From NCBI GenBank assembly GCA_019285755.1, contig CP079103.1:2914001-2978000 (forward strand): 64,000 bases of DNA, read 5' to 3'. The notes under the pieces were generated by a model. That model had not been told where the DNA came from and searched no databases. It was given only the letters and a program-made list of their open reading frames with translations. How positions within the stretch are numbered: position 1 is the first letter of the stretch; the number at the start of each line of letters is the position of its first letter. The DNA is from Chitinophaga sp. E66. Its GTDB lineage: Bacteria > Bacteroidota > Bacteroidia > Chitinophagales > Chitinophagaceae. The translations under genes were made by a program, and so were the position numbers. Shown in pieces: positions 17,680-28,800 of this stretch.

Positions 17680-20600
17680 ATGTTCACATTTTTACCGACC
17701 ATGCCGCGGCGCCGTCATGCCTGGCGGGTACCACTCTTCGCGGCATTACTGATCCTGACGGCTCTTGCGGGCCATGCGCAAACGCAGCCCCTTATTAATT
17801 CCCGGCTATCCGGACGGATTGTTGACGGTAAATCCAGGGAGCCCGTTCCCGGAGCTACCGTTCAGATCAAAGGCACCACGCATGGCGTGGCCACCGATTC
17901 GGAAGGCAGGTTTGCCTTCGTGACGGGGCAGCCCTTTCCTTACACCCTCATCATCACCTCCGTGGGCTACAAGCGCCTGGAATTAGTGGTGGAACAGGGG
18001 CAGATCGAATTACCCCTGGAACCTTCGCAAAGCCAGCTAAACGATGTTGTCGTGATCGGTTACGGTACGCAAAGAAAAGCGACCTGACGGGGCTATTGCT
18101 TCTGTGTCCGGTCCGCTGCTGAAGCAGCCTGTCAGCTCCTTTGACCAGGCGCTCAAAGGCGCGGCTCCGGGCGTACAGGTAACGCAGACCTCGGGGCAAC
18201 CTGGCGGCGGCGTGAGTATCCGTATTCGCGGGGGCGCTTCAATACAGGGCGGAAACGAGCCGCTGTATGTCATCGACGGGTTCCCGGTGTATAATAACGC
18301 GGTGACGGCAGGCACAATCACTGGTACGCCGACAAATCCGCTGAACGGGATCAACCCTTCCGACATCGAATCAATTGACATTCTCAAAGACGCGTCCGCT
18401 ACGGCGATCTATGGATCGCGTGGCGCGAACGGCGTAGTGATCATTACAACTAAAAAAGGGAAGGCTGACAGAAGTGTGCTTTCCTATGAGGGAACATATG
18501 GGGTGCAGTCGCTCCGCAAGAAAGTAGACGTATTGAACGGCCGCGAATTCGCCAGCCTGCGGAATGATGCCCTTTATGATGTAAACCCTGCCAAAGGGCG
18601 ATTCCAATATCTTTCACAGGCACAGATAGATAGCGTGGGTGAAGGAACAGACTGGCAGGACGCGGCTTTCCGCAATGCGCCGCAGCAGAATCACCAGCTG
18701 ACCCTCAGCGGCGGCAGCGCGAAGACGCGGTATTTCTTATCCGGCAACTACTTCAAACAAGACGGGATCATCGAGCATACCGACTTCACCCGCCTGGGCA
18801 TCCGCGCCAACGTGGACACTCAGCCTTTCGACCGCCTTAAGACCAGCGCCAGTATCACCGCTTCTCGCTCCGACGCCAACGTGGCGCCTTCTGGTATCAT
18901 ACAATCCCTGTTGCTCATGCCGCCTACGGCCACCATTTACGACCCCAACGGCGGATATACCCTGCGCAATCCTTTCGAAAACATCTTCGCCAACCCGTAT
19001 GCGACCATCACCGAAACCCTGAACAAATCCACCACCAATCGTTTCTTCGGCACTGCGTTCGCGGAATACAAGATCCTGGAGGGCTTGCAGGTGAAAGTAT
19101 TGTTCGGGGCAGACGTGAATAATACGCACGAGAAAAGCTATGTCCCATCCACTATCTACGAAGGCCAGCAAACCAAAGGCAGTGCGGGTCGTGGGGAATA
19201 TACCAGTTACTCCTGGCTGAACGAGAACACTGTCAGCTATGCCAAACAGCTTGGCGTGCACAGCTTCGACGCACTCGGCGGCTTCACGCAACAGGAGTTC
19301 AGCAGCGACGTAGTGCGCACCGGCGCGCAGCAATTCGTCTCAGACGCCCTCACCTATAATAACCTCCAAAGCGGCGCCGTGCTGGTGCGCCCCTGGTCGG
19401 ATGCCACCCGCTGGGTGCTGCATTCTGGCTGGGCCGCGTAAATTACAACTACGACAGCCGTTATTACTTCACCGCCAGCGTACGCGCCGACGGCTCCTCC
19501 CGCTTCGGGAAAGGCAACAAATGGGGATACTTCCCGTCTGCGGCGGCGTCCTGGCGCGTGAGCAACGAGCCTTTCTTCCACGATCTCTCCCGCACCATCA
19601 GCGACCTGAAAGTCCGCGCCAGCTTCGGCACCACCGGCAACCTGGAGATCGGGGAATATCAATCGCTCGCAACATTATACAGCCTCACCTATTTGTATGG
19701 AAGCACTATTGCCACCGGGTTTGCACCTAACAGGCTGCCCAACGACCAGCTGGGATGGGAAACCACCGTACAATACAACGCCGGTATCGATATAGGGTTC
19801 TTCGACAACCGGCTTGCCATTTCCATCGACGCATACCAAAAGAAAACACGCGACCTCTTGCTCAACGTGGAGATCCCCTGGACGAGCGGTCAGACCAGTT
19901 CGCTGCAGAACTTCGGTTCCGTATCCAACAAAGGCCTTGAACTAACAGCCAGCAGCAAGAACGTCCTCGGTGCATTCACCTGGACCACAGACGCCAACGT
20001 CTCCTTCAACCGCAACAAGGTACTCTCGCTGGGCAACGGCGCACAGTCGTACATAAGCGGCAACTATATCATCCGCGTGGGACAGCCGCTGGGCAGCTTC
20101 TACGGCACCGTGACCAACGGCATCCTGCAAACCGGCGAAGAACACGAAAAAGGTAAGTATACAGGTAACGCCGCGCCTAAGCCGGGCGACAGGCTCTACA
20201 AAGACATCAACGGCGACGGCGCCTTTACAACTGCGGCCGATCGTACCATTATCGGCAATGCGCAGCCGGATGTGATCCTGGGGTTGAACAACAACTTCAG
20301 CTGGAAAGGCCTTTCATTATCCGTATTCTTCCAGGGCACTTTCGGCAACCAGATCCTCAATGCCAACCTGCAGGCGCTGGAACTCTTTACCGGCCAGCAG
20401 AACGCCGCCGGTTCCGCCCGCGACCGCTGGACGGAAAGCAATGCCAGCCAGACGGTCCCACGCGCTAAGCTGGATCCCGCCCCGTATTTAGCGATCGCTT
20501 CATCGAAGACGGGTCGTTCCTGCGGCTGCGCAACATCGCGCTAACCTACACTCTTCCCAAACAATTTACCGGCAGGCTTTCAGCCGTGCAGGTGTATGTC

Positions 20601-20743
20601 TCCGCGCAGAACCTCGCCCCTGGACCAGCTACAGCGGCTTTGATCCGGAAGTGACTTCGGGCAGCAATGTGTCGCCCGGAACTGACCAGGGCATTTATCC
20701 CGTATCGCGGACATTTACGGGCGGACTGAAAGTATCCTTGTAA
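17680..20743 (+). CDS. SusC/RagA-family TonB-linked outer-membrane receptor (sulfatase locus)
   Basis: About 1,022 residues, with no STN domain, so not FecR-signalled. A signal ends LTALAGHAQ, then a carboxypeptidase-like domain (SGRIVDGKSREPVPGATVQI), the NDVVVIGYGTQRK TonB-box region, plug (VSIRIRGGASIQGGNEPLYV, YGSRGANGVVIITTKKGK), and a barrel ending FTGGLKVSL. Frame breaks near 18080, 18093, 19426, 20497 and 20614 all lie in short runs and rejoin cleanly. First gene of a four-gene operon with SusD and two sulfatases. Confidence 0.93.
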
Positions 20744-20760
20744 TTATCAAACCGAACATC

Positions 20761-22231
20761 ATGCAATTCACCAAACGATATATCCTTCCTGCGCTGCTGA
20801 TCGGGCTCTCCGCCTGCAGCAGCCTCGACGAGCACCCGCAATCGCAGCTGGTCACGGACGAATTCTACAAAGACGGCGCACAGGCGGACGCGGCCGTGAC
20901 GGCGACTTACCGTAAGCTCTATGAAACGGGCCAATCACTTTACAACAGTCTTTTCCAGATCGGCGTGGAGATGGCCACTGATGATTACGAAGCTGGTCCG
21001 AGGGCCAGGAACGCGCATGTACGCGCTATTTCCGGCCTTACCCACGATGCTTCCAACGACAGGATGGAGCAATTGTGGCGGCAAAGTTACGATGCCATCA
21101 ATGCGGCTAACATCGCCATCGACCGGATCGCATTGATCCCGGGAGATAAGATTACGGCGGTGCTGAGGAGCGGCTGACCAACGAAGCGAAGTTCCTGCGG
21201 GCGCTGCATTACTTCAACCTCGTGCGCTGGTTCGGCGATGTGCCCATCGTGCTGCACGAACCCAGAGACCTGTCACCGGAAGCCCTATATGTGGCCAAGA
21301 GCCCTCAGGCAGATGTCTATAAACAGATCATCGCCGACCTTTCATCCGCTGAAAACCTCCCCGCGCCCGGTCAGTACGGCAAGAACGACATCGGCCGTGC
21401 GACCGCCGGCGCGGCCAAATCCCTCCTTGCGAAAGTCTACCTCACGCAGCAGGACTGGGCCAAAGCGGCCGCCAAAAGCAAAGAAGTGATCGATGCCGGT
21501 TGGTATGACCTGTTCGATGAATTCGCCGATGTATTTAACCTGGCCACCAAGAACGGAAAAGAACACATCTTCTCCGCGCAGTTCATCGGCAACGCCGGTT
21601 ACCAGGGTAACAGCCTGGCTAGCAGAAGCGCCCCGAACGAAGTGCCCGGCATCAATGGCGACTACGCGGACGCTTTACACAAACAGGGTAAACTCTATGA
21701 AAGCTTCAGCGACAACGATACACGTAAGGCGGTGACTTTGTTACCAGCATGGTGAGCCCTACGGACGGGCGCACGTATACTTTCGAGCCGCATTTCCATA
21801 AATACTACGACCTGGCGGTGGTGGGCAACCAGGGACAGTCGTCAAAGAACCTGCCGATCATCCGCTATGCAGAAGTGCTGCTTATATATGCGGAAGCGGT
21901 GAATGAAGTGGGCGGCCCTACGGCGGCGGCGTACGCAGCCATAGACGAAGTGCGTGAGCGCGCGCATGTACCGAAGCTCTCAGATATAGCGCCTTCGCTG
22001 AGTGTGTCGGATTTCCGGGACAGTGTATTCCAGGAGCGGCGTAAGGAACTGGTATATGAATACCAGCGATGGTTTGACCTCGTCCGCCGCGGACCGGATT
22101 ATTATGTGGCCACGCTGAAGGCGGCGGGCAAGACGCTGGCGGCGCCCCGGCATATTCGTTTCCCTACGCCGCAGCGCGAGCTAAGTCTGAATCCCAAGTT
22201 GAAGCAAGACCCATTATGGATTAATAACTGA
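20761..22231 (+). CDS. SusD/RagB-family outer-membrane lipoprotein (sulfatase locus)
   Basis: About 490 residues. A lipoprotein signal ends LLIGLSAC, then SSLDEHPQSQLVTDEFYKDG, the usual SusD start. TPR-like helices follow (NEAKFLRALHYFNLVRWFGD, DVYKQIIADLSSAENLP), and the end carries RRKELVYEYQRWFDLVRRG, the family C-terminal signature. One-base breaks near 21166 and 21741. Begins 17 bp after susC and ends 8 bp before the first sulfatase. Confidence 0.94.
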
Positions 22232-22239
22232 CGTAAACA

Positions 22240-23873
22240 ATGAAGACGATCCTCTTATCCGCGCTGGCACTGCTGGCGCTTGTAACCGCGGCCTATCCGC
22301 AAAGCGCCCGGCGGCCCAACATCATCCTCATCATGGTGGATGACATGGGATATTCCGACATCGGGCCTTACGGCTCCGAGATCCGAACGCCTAACCTGGA
22401 CCGGCTGGCCCGCGAAGGGCTGAAACTGCGGGAGTTCTACAACAACTCCATCTGCGCTCCTACCCGCGCCTCTCTCATGACCGGGCAATACAACCATCGC
22501 GCCGGCATCGGTTACTTCGATGTCAATCTAGGTTTACCCGCGTACCAGGGCTATCTCAACCGCCATTCGCTCACACTGGGCGAAGTGCTGCAACAATCCG
22601 GTTACACGACGCTGCTGGCCGGGAAATGGCATGTTGGGAACGATAGCTTGTCATGGCCCAATCAACGCGGATTCGATAAGTTCTACGGATTTATCGGCGG
22701 CGCGAGCAATTACTACGACATCGGCTCCTATGCAGACAAAGCGCCACCGGTAACACTGGTGGAGAACAACAGGCCCGTGCGGCTGCAACCGGGTCAATAC
22801 CTCACCGATGAGATCGCGGGGCACGCGGTGCAATACCTCGAAGAAACCCGCAACTCTAAAAAACCCTTCTTTCTCTACGTAGCTTATAATGCGCCACACT
22901 GGCCTTTGCAGGCGCAGCCGGAAGACATTGAGCGATATAAAGGACGTTACCGCATTGGCTGGGATTCGCTGCGCACACAGCGCATCGCGCGGATGAAGGA
23001 ACTCGGGATATTATCACCCAATGCCACTATCTCCGCTGATCCGGAAGTACCGAAATGGGAAAGCCTCACCTATGATGAACAGCAACTCTGGGAGAAAAAG
23101 ATGGAAGTCTACGCCGCGATGATCGACCGGTTAGACCAGGGCATCGGCAAGATCCTCAATAAGGTGAAAGACCTTAAGCAGGACGACAACACGCTGGTGG
23201 TGTTTATTTCCGACAACGGCGCGCAGGGCGGGTTCATCCCCTTCGGCAGGAAGCGCCAGCGCAACAGCGGGCCCATCGGAACTGCCGGCTCTTACGATTA
23301 TCAGGAACAGAGTTGGGCGCATGTGTCCAACACACCCTTCCGTGCATATAAGGCCACCGCGTATGAGGGCGGCATCAGCTCTCCCTGATCGCGTGGTTCC
23401 CCGGGAAGATACCGGCGGGGACTACCGCACGGGGCACGGCCCACCTGATCGACCTCGCGCCGACCTTCTATGAGATTGCCGGTGCGAAGTACCCTTCCGT
23501 TTATAAACAAACCAATGCCTATCCGCTGGCGGGCACCAGCCTCGCCAACCTGTTCTTCCAGACGAAAGAGATAGAGCGGCCCACGCCCCTGTTCTGGGAA
23601 CGCGCCGGCAACCGTGCGGTACGCAGCGGCAAATGGAAGCTTGTTTCTTCCTATCCTGCCAACGTATGGGAACTATATGACATAGAGTCTGACCGTGCCG
23701 AAACAAAGAACCTCGCCGCGCAGCAGCCACAGTTGGTAGCCGAGCTTTCGGCCGCTTACGACAAATGGGCGAAGCAGAACGATGTGGTGGAGTACGATAA
23801 GATCAGGCCCACAGGCAACTCCGGGTTTGCCGGTCCATTCCAGAACCAGCCCGCCGCCGGCGGCAGGCGCTAA
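22240..23873 (+). CDS. Sulfatase (arylsulfatase A-type, formylglycine-dependent), first of pair
   Basis: About 544 residues, secreted (signal ending VTAAYPQS). RPNIILIMVDDMGYSD supplies the two metal-binding Asp (about 34-35). CAPTR at 72-76 is the Cys-type formylglycine motif CxPxR, and GKWHVGNDS holds the next active-site Lys/His. LIVFISDNGA-like text (LVVFISDNGAQGG) carries the C-terminal metal Asp-Asn. One base missing near 23386. It should remove sulfate esters from a glycan brought in by the adjacent SusC/SusD. The maturase that makes formylglycine is not in this window. Confidence 0.94.
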
Positions 23874-23894
23874 TCATTCAGCAACTCAAACAAC

Positions 23895-25516
23895 ATGAAA
23901 ACATCATCGCTCATACTGGCGGCGCTCCTGCATGCGGCGCCGTTGTTCTCCCAAAAGCCGAAACAGCCGAATATCATCCTCATCATGGTAGACGATATGG
24001 GTTATTCGGACCTGGGGAGTTATGGCTCGAGATCCGTACGCCCAACCTGGACCGCCTTGCCAAAGAAGGCCTGCGGCTGAGGGAATTCTACAACAACTCC
24101 ATTTGCGCCCCTACCCGCGCATCGTTACTCACGGGGCAATACCAGCACAAGGCCGGCGTCGGGTATTTCGATGTGAACCTGGGGCTGCCCGCTTACCAGG
24201 GCTTCCTCAACCGCCAGAGCCTCACCATTGGCGAAGTGCTGCGGCAGAACGGTTACAGCACGCTGCTTTCCGGTAAATGGCACGTAGGTAACGACAGCAC
24301 AGCCTGGCCCGCGCAGCGCGGCTTCGACCGCTTCTTCGGCGTGGTGGGCGGCGGCGCCAACTACTTCGACCCGGAGCCCATGCCCTGGGAGGCCGCCAAT
24401 ACCCGGTAGTTCTGCTGGAAAATAACCGCCGCGTCAAACCCGCTGCCGGCTCGTATTACTTCACCGACGAGATCACGCGTCACGCTGTGGACTTCCTCGA
24501 TGAGCAGCACAAATCCAACAAGCCCTTCTTCCTCTACCTCGCCTATACCGCACCCCACTGGCCGCTTCAGGCGCTGCCGGAAGACATCGCCAGATACAAA
24601 GGCCGTTACGACATCGGCTGGGACTCCCTCCGCACCGAGCGCCTCGCCCGCCAGCGGAACTGGGGCTCCTGCCCGCAGGGCAAACCGTTGCCCCGCGCGA
24701 CTCTACCGTGCCCGACTGGGATAACCTGACCTACGACCAACAGCAACTCTGGAAGGCGAAGATGGAAGTCTTTGCCGCGATGGTAGACCGGATGGACCAG
24801 GGCGTGGGACAGGTGCTCGCCAAGCTGAAGTCCCTCGGCGTAGACGACAACACGCTCATCGTGTTCATCTCCGATAATGGCGCACCGGCGGAAGACGTGG
24901 CCCATTTCGGGCAGAAGACCGGCCGTAATTCCGGGCCCGTGGGTACGGCGGGATCGTTTGAATCGCAGGGGAAGAACTGGTCGTTCGTTTCCAATTCTCC
25001 TTTCCGGGCGTTTAAGAACAACATGTACGAGGGCGGCATCAGTAGTCCTTTCATCGCCTGGTTCCTGGCAGGATCCAACAGGGGACGATCGCAAAGGGGA
25101 CCGGCCACCTCATCGATCTGGCGCCTACGTTTTATGAAATCGCCGGAGCAAAGTACCCTGCTACCTTTAACGGAGCCACGCCCCATAAGCTGGCCGGCGT
25201 TAGCCTGGCGGGCCTGCTGTTCGACAACCGCGCCATCGACCCCGAAAGGCCTATCTTCTGGGAGCGCGCCGGTAACAGGGCGGTGCGCAAGGGCAAATGG
25301 AAACTCGTTTCCGGCTACCCACAGTATCGTTGGGAGCTATATGACCTCGATAAAGACCGTGGCGAAACCACCGATGTGGCGCAACAAAACCGCCAGGTGG
25401 TCAACGAATTGTCTGCCGCTTACTTCCAGTGGGCGGAGCAGACAGGCGTAGTGCCTTATGACCAGATAAAGCCGGCTTCCGTTTTCGGAAACCAGCCTGC
25501 CCGGCAAAGCAGGTAA
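23895..25516 (+). CDS. Sulfatase (arylsulfatase A-type), second of pair
   Basis: About 541 residues, closely similar to the gene before it across the whole length, so a tandem duplicate. Signal ends HAAPLFSQ; QPNIILIMVDDMGYSDL holds the metal Asp pair; CAPTR at about 71-75 is the formylglycine site; GKWHVGNDST and LIVFISDNGAPAE complete the site. Frame breaks near 24031, 24405, 24665 and around 25080, each a single base. The copies differ in loop regions (for example AWPAQRGFDRFFGVVGGG), which may mean different sulfate positions or sugars. Confidence 0.93.
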
Positions 25517-25820
25517 CGATTGCATCCGGGCTCCTTCACACGGCCTGCTTCCACCTTTATGCGGCGGAAGCGGGCCGTGCTTGTTACCGGCAATCGAAAG
25601 AATTGTTTAATTTTATAGGAATTACTAATCACCCGATACCCATGTCCCTTATCCTGAAGCCCTGCGGGCAGCAAAGCAGCGCATACCTGATGAAATACAG
25701 CAAACGAACGAAGCACGATAGCACCCCACGGCAGCCCTCCCGGCGCTTCCGGAACGAAAGAGACAACCGAAGTGAATTTTAACCCCAAAAAGTATCCCGT
25801 TTTACCGGTAACGATCGATT
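25517..25820. other. 304-bp gene-free gap after the sulfatase operon
   Basis: Contains the 25539-25579 hairpin that probably ends the operon. No supported gene; short frames here lack any family likeness. Confidence 0.6.
25539..25579 (+). terminator. Hairpin after the second sulfatase
   Basis: CACGGCCTGCTTCC pairs with GGAAGCGGGCCGTG (14 bp with one T-G pair, 13-nt loop), starting 22 bp after the stop. No long T run follows, so it may act as an RNA end stabiliser as well as a terminator. Confidence 0.55.
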
Positions 25821-28800
25821 ATGCCTATCAACGAACTGCATCTTTACGGCACGCTCCGCCCCAAAGCGACCGACGTGCCCGGCCTCGAACACCAGGCCAC
25901 CTTCCAGCTCAGCGGCGCGGAGCGCGGCACGCAACAGGATCACGTACTGCCCCTGGGCGATGAACATATCCTTTCCCTCACGCTCGACGACGGCACCGTG
26001 TGGTATTGCGACCCGCTTCGCTGGAATCCCTTTTCCCCGGCATAGCGGCACAGTCGCGCGACGGTAATGTGTTTTACCGCCTGCCCGGCACGCTTTCTTC
26101 CGACCTGCCGGAACGCGGCGCCCTGCCCATGCTGGCCGTGAAACTGCTGGAGGTATTCGTCAGGAAAGCCGCCGCACCCGCCATCCGCGACCTGGCAGTG
26201 GAACTGGAAGACAAACAAACTGGCGGACGGCTGGGCCTGCATATCGTAGCCGATGATTTTAGTTTAAAGAACGGCGATCTCGTAGCGGTGGATAACTCCC
26301 CTTACCTGCTGTTCCTCCACGGCACGGCCTCCAGCTTCGAAGGCGCCTTCGGCGATCTGCGCGGCACTGACACCTGGAATAGCCTCCGTAAAATGTATGG
26401 CGACAGGATCATCGCATTTCAACACAGAACATTATCCGAATCCCTTTACAGAATATGGTGGATCTGGCGGGCCAATTGCCGGAGCATGCGGAACTGCATG
26501 TGGTGACGCACTCGCGCGGAGGATTGTTGGGCGATATCCTTGCCCGATATTCCGCAGAAGGCGGCCGCAAGGGATTCCATACCCTCGAAAAGAATTACCT
26601 GGGCAAGCACGACCGCACATCTGACCTGGCAGCCATCGCTTCCCTTGACGATATTCTCCGCAAACGCCATATCCGCGTGTCGAAGACCGTGAGAGTGGCT
26701 TGTCCTGCCAGCGGCACCCTCCTGGCCTCCAAACGGCTGGATCATTACTGCAACGTAGTGATGAACCTCCTCGGCATGGCGACCGGTTTCCACCCGGCTT
26801 TCCAGGCCTTTAAGGCGTTGCTGGGGGCATTGGTGGCCGCCAAGGGCGATCCACAGGCATTACCCGGGCTGGAAGCACAACAACCAGCGTCTCCTTTTAT
26901 CCGGGCGTTAAATAACCCCTGGCCAGAAACGCTGATCGATTCCCCGTTGTACGTGGTGTCCGGGATCAGCCGCGTGAGCGTTAGCTGGCGGGGATTAGCG
27001 GCCATACTCGGGAAGTTGTATTTCCGTAGCGGCAACGATCTGGTGGTGGATACCGCTTCAATGTACAATGGCGCGCGCCGTGCCGCACACAGGGTACAAT
27101 ATTTCCTGGACCAGAGCGGGACCGCCAGTCACTTCAACTACTTCGCCAACAACAGTACTACATCGGCCCTGCTCCTTGCCCTGCAGTCTGATGGCGAAGG
27201 AACGGTTGCCGGGTTCAGTACCGGCGCACAGATGGCCGGAGACGCATTGCGAACCGGCGTAGCAGCCGGCGGCAAACTCATCCGGGATAAAGTATCCGGC
27301 AGCAAGCCGGTAGCGTTCCTCATACCTGGACTCCTGGGCAGCTGGCTAAGCGACGGGCAACGAACGCTCTGGCCGGATTACCAGTCGTTACTGCAAGGCG
27401 GGCTCACGCAGCTCTCCATGGAGCATACCCACATCCTCGCCGAAGCCATCCCCGCTTCCGCATATACCGAACTGGCGGATGCCTTATCCGCTTCGCACGA
27501 TGTGATTACCTTCCCATACGACTGGCGACATTCCCCGTGGCATCCGGCTCGCTGCTGGCGGAAAGAATTGCGCCGCTGCTGCAACAAGGTTTGCAGGTGC
27601 AGATCGTGGCGCATGGAACCGGCGGGTTGATTGTCCGGGAACTGGTGTACCGCCATCCCCAGATATGGAAGGCGCTCCGGTCGCAGTGCGCCTGCAGCGC
27701 GCTCTTGCTGGGAAGCCCATTAGGCGGAACGTACCGTATTCCGCAACTGCTCTTTGGGGAAGACGCGGTGATCCGGCAGCTGGCGGGGCTGGATCTGTAT
27801 CACTCCACTGCAGAGCTGACGGCGGTGTTTGCAGGGCTCCCGGGCCTGATGTGCCTGCTGCCCTTCTCCACTGCCCTCACCGATTATGCGGACCCTGCAA
27901 CCTGGGAAGCCTTGCGGACAGGCTTGCAACGTCCGGAATGGCCCTTACCAGACCCGGCAATGCTGGCACTGTTCGATCAGTACCGTAAAGACGTTACCGA
28001 GGGTATGGCGCATGCTGCGCCCGGCGGTGTGGCTTTCATAGCAGGGCAATCGCCCGCCGGCCACCTTACGCCAGACGGGCACCGCTTCGAAGCTGATGGC
28101 CGCCTCTCTTTCACCGGTACCGCCGCCGGCGACGGCAGCGCGCCCTGGGCGGATAGCATACCTGCATATCTTCAATCCAGCGGACAAGTATACTACACCG
28201 ACGTACCATACGGCGCGCTCCCCTGCGACAAGCGCCTCTTTACCGCCATCCGCGAGATCCTCCAGGCAGGGGCTACTACGCTGCTGCTTACCGAGGCCCC
28301 GGCAGTAAGAGGCATCGGCAAAAGCCAACCGCAAAAGACGGCCGTCTCGTTCGGGTTATCGCCCGAGAACCTTGAACGCTCCATGCTGGGGCTGCCACAA
28401 GACACCGTGTACCGAGAAGGCGCGGTGCCCATTACCATCTCCCTCAGCAACGGCGACTGCAAATTCGCGGCGCACCCGGTGCTGGCAGGCCACTTCCTGA
28501 ACGACGGCCTCTTCTCCGCCGAGAAATCCATCAACCGGTACCTGCAAGACGAATTGGCCAAACGGCATGGCCTGGATTGTACCGGGAGAAACGGGCACGA
28601 GCGAGACCTTTATCGTTGAAAAACCCATGCCCTTCAAAGGCGCCATTATCGCGGGGTTGGGACGGCAAGGGGAACTGACGCCCTGGCTGTTGGCGCAGAC
28701 CGTGGAAAAGGCCGTGCTCAAATACCTGTCGATATTTAACAGTCCGATAGCGGTGCCCGCATCCGTGGCCACCAACAAACGGACCGTAGGCATCAGCGCC

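Noticed and set aside
17424-17702. 92-codon minus-strand frame inside the susC leader
   Set aside because: It runs antisense to hairpins of the leader, has no family likeness and no promoter. It is better explained as a chance frame through structured RNA.
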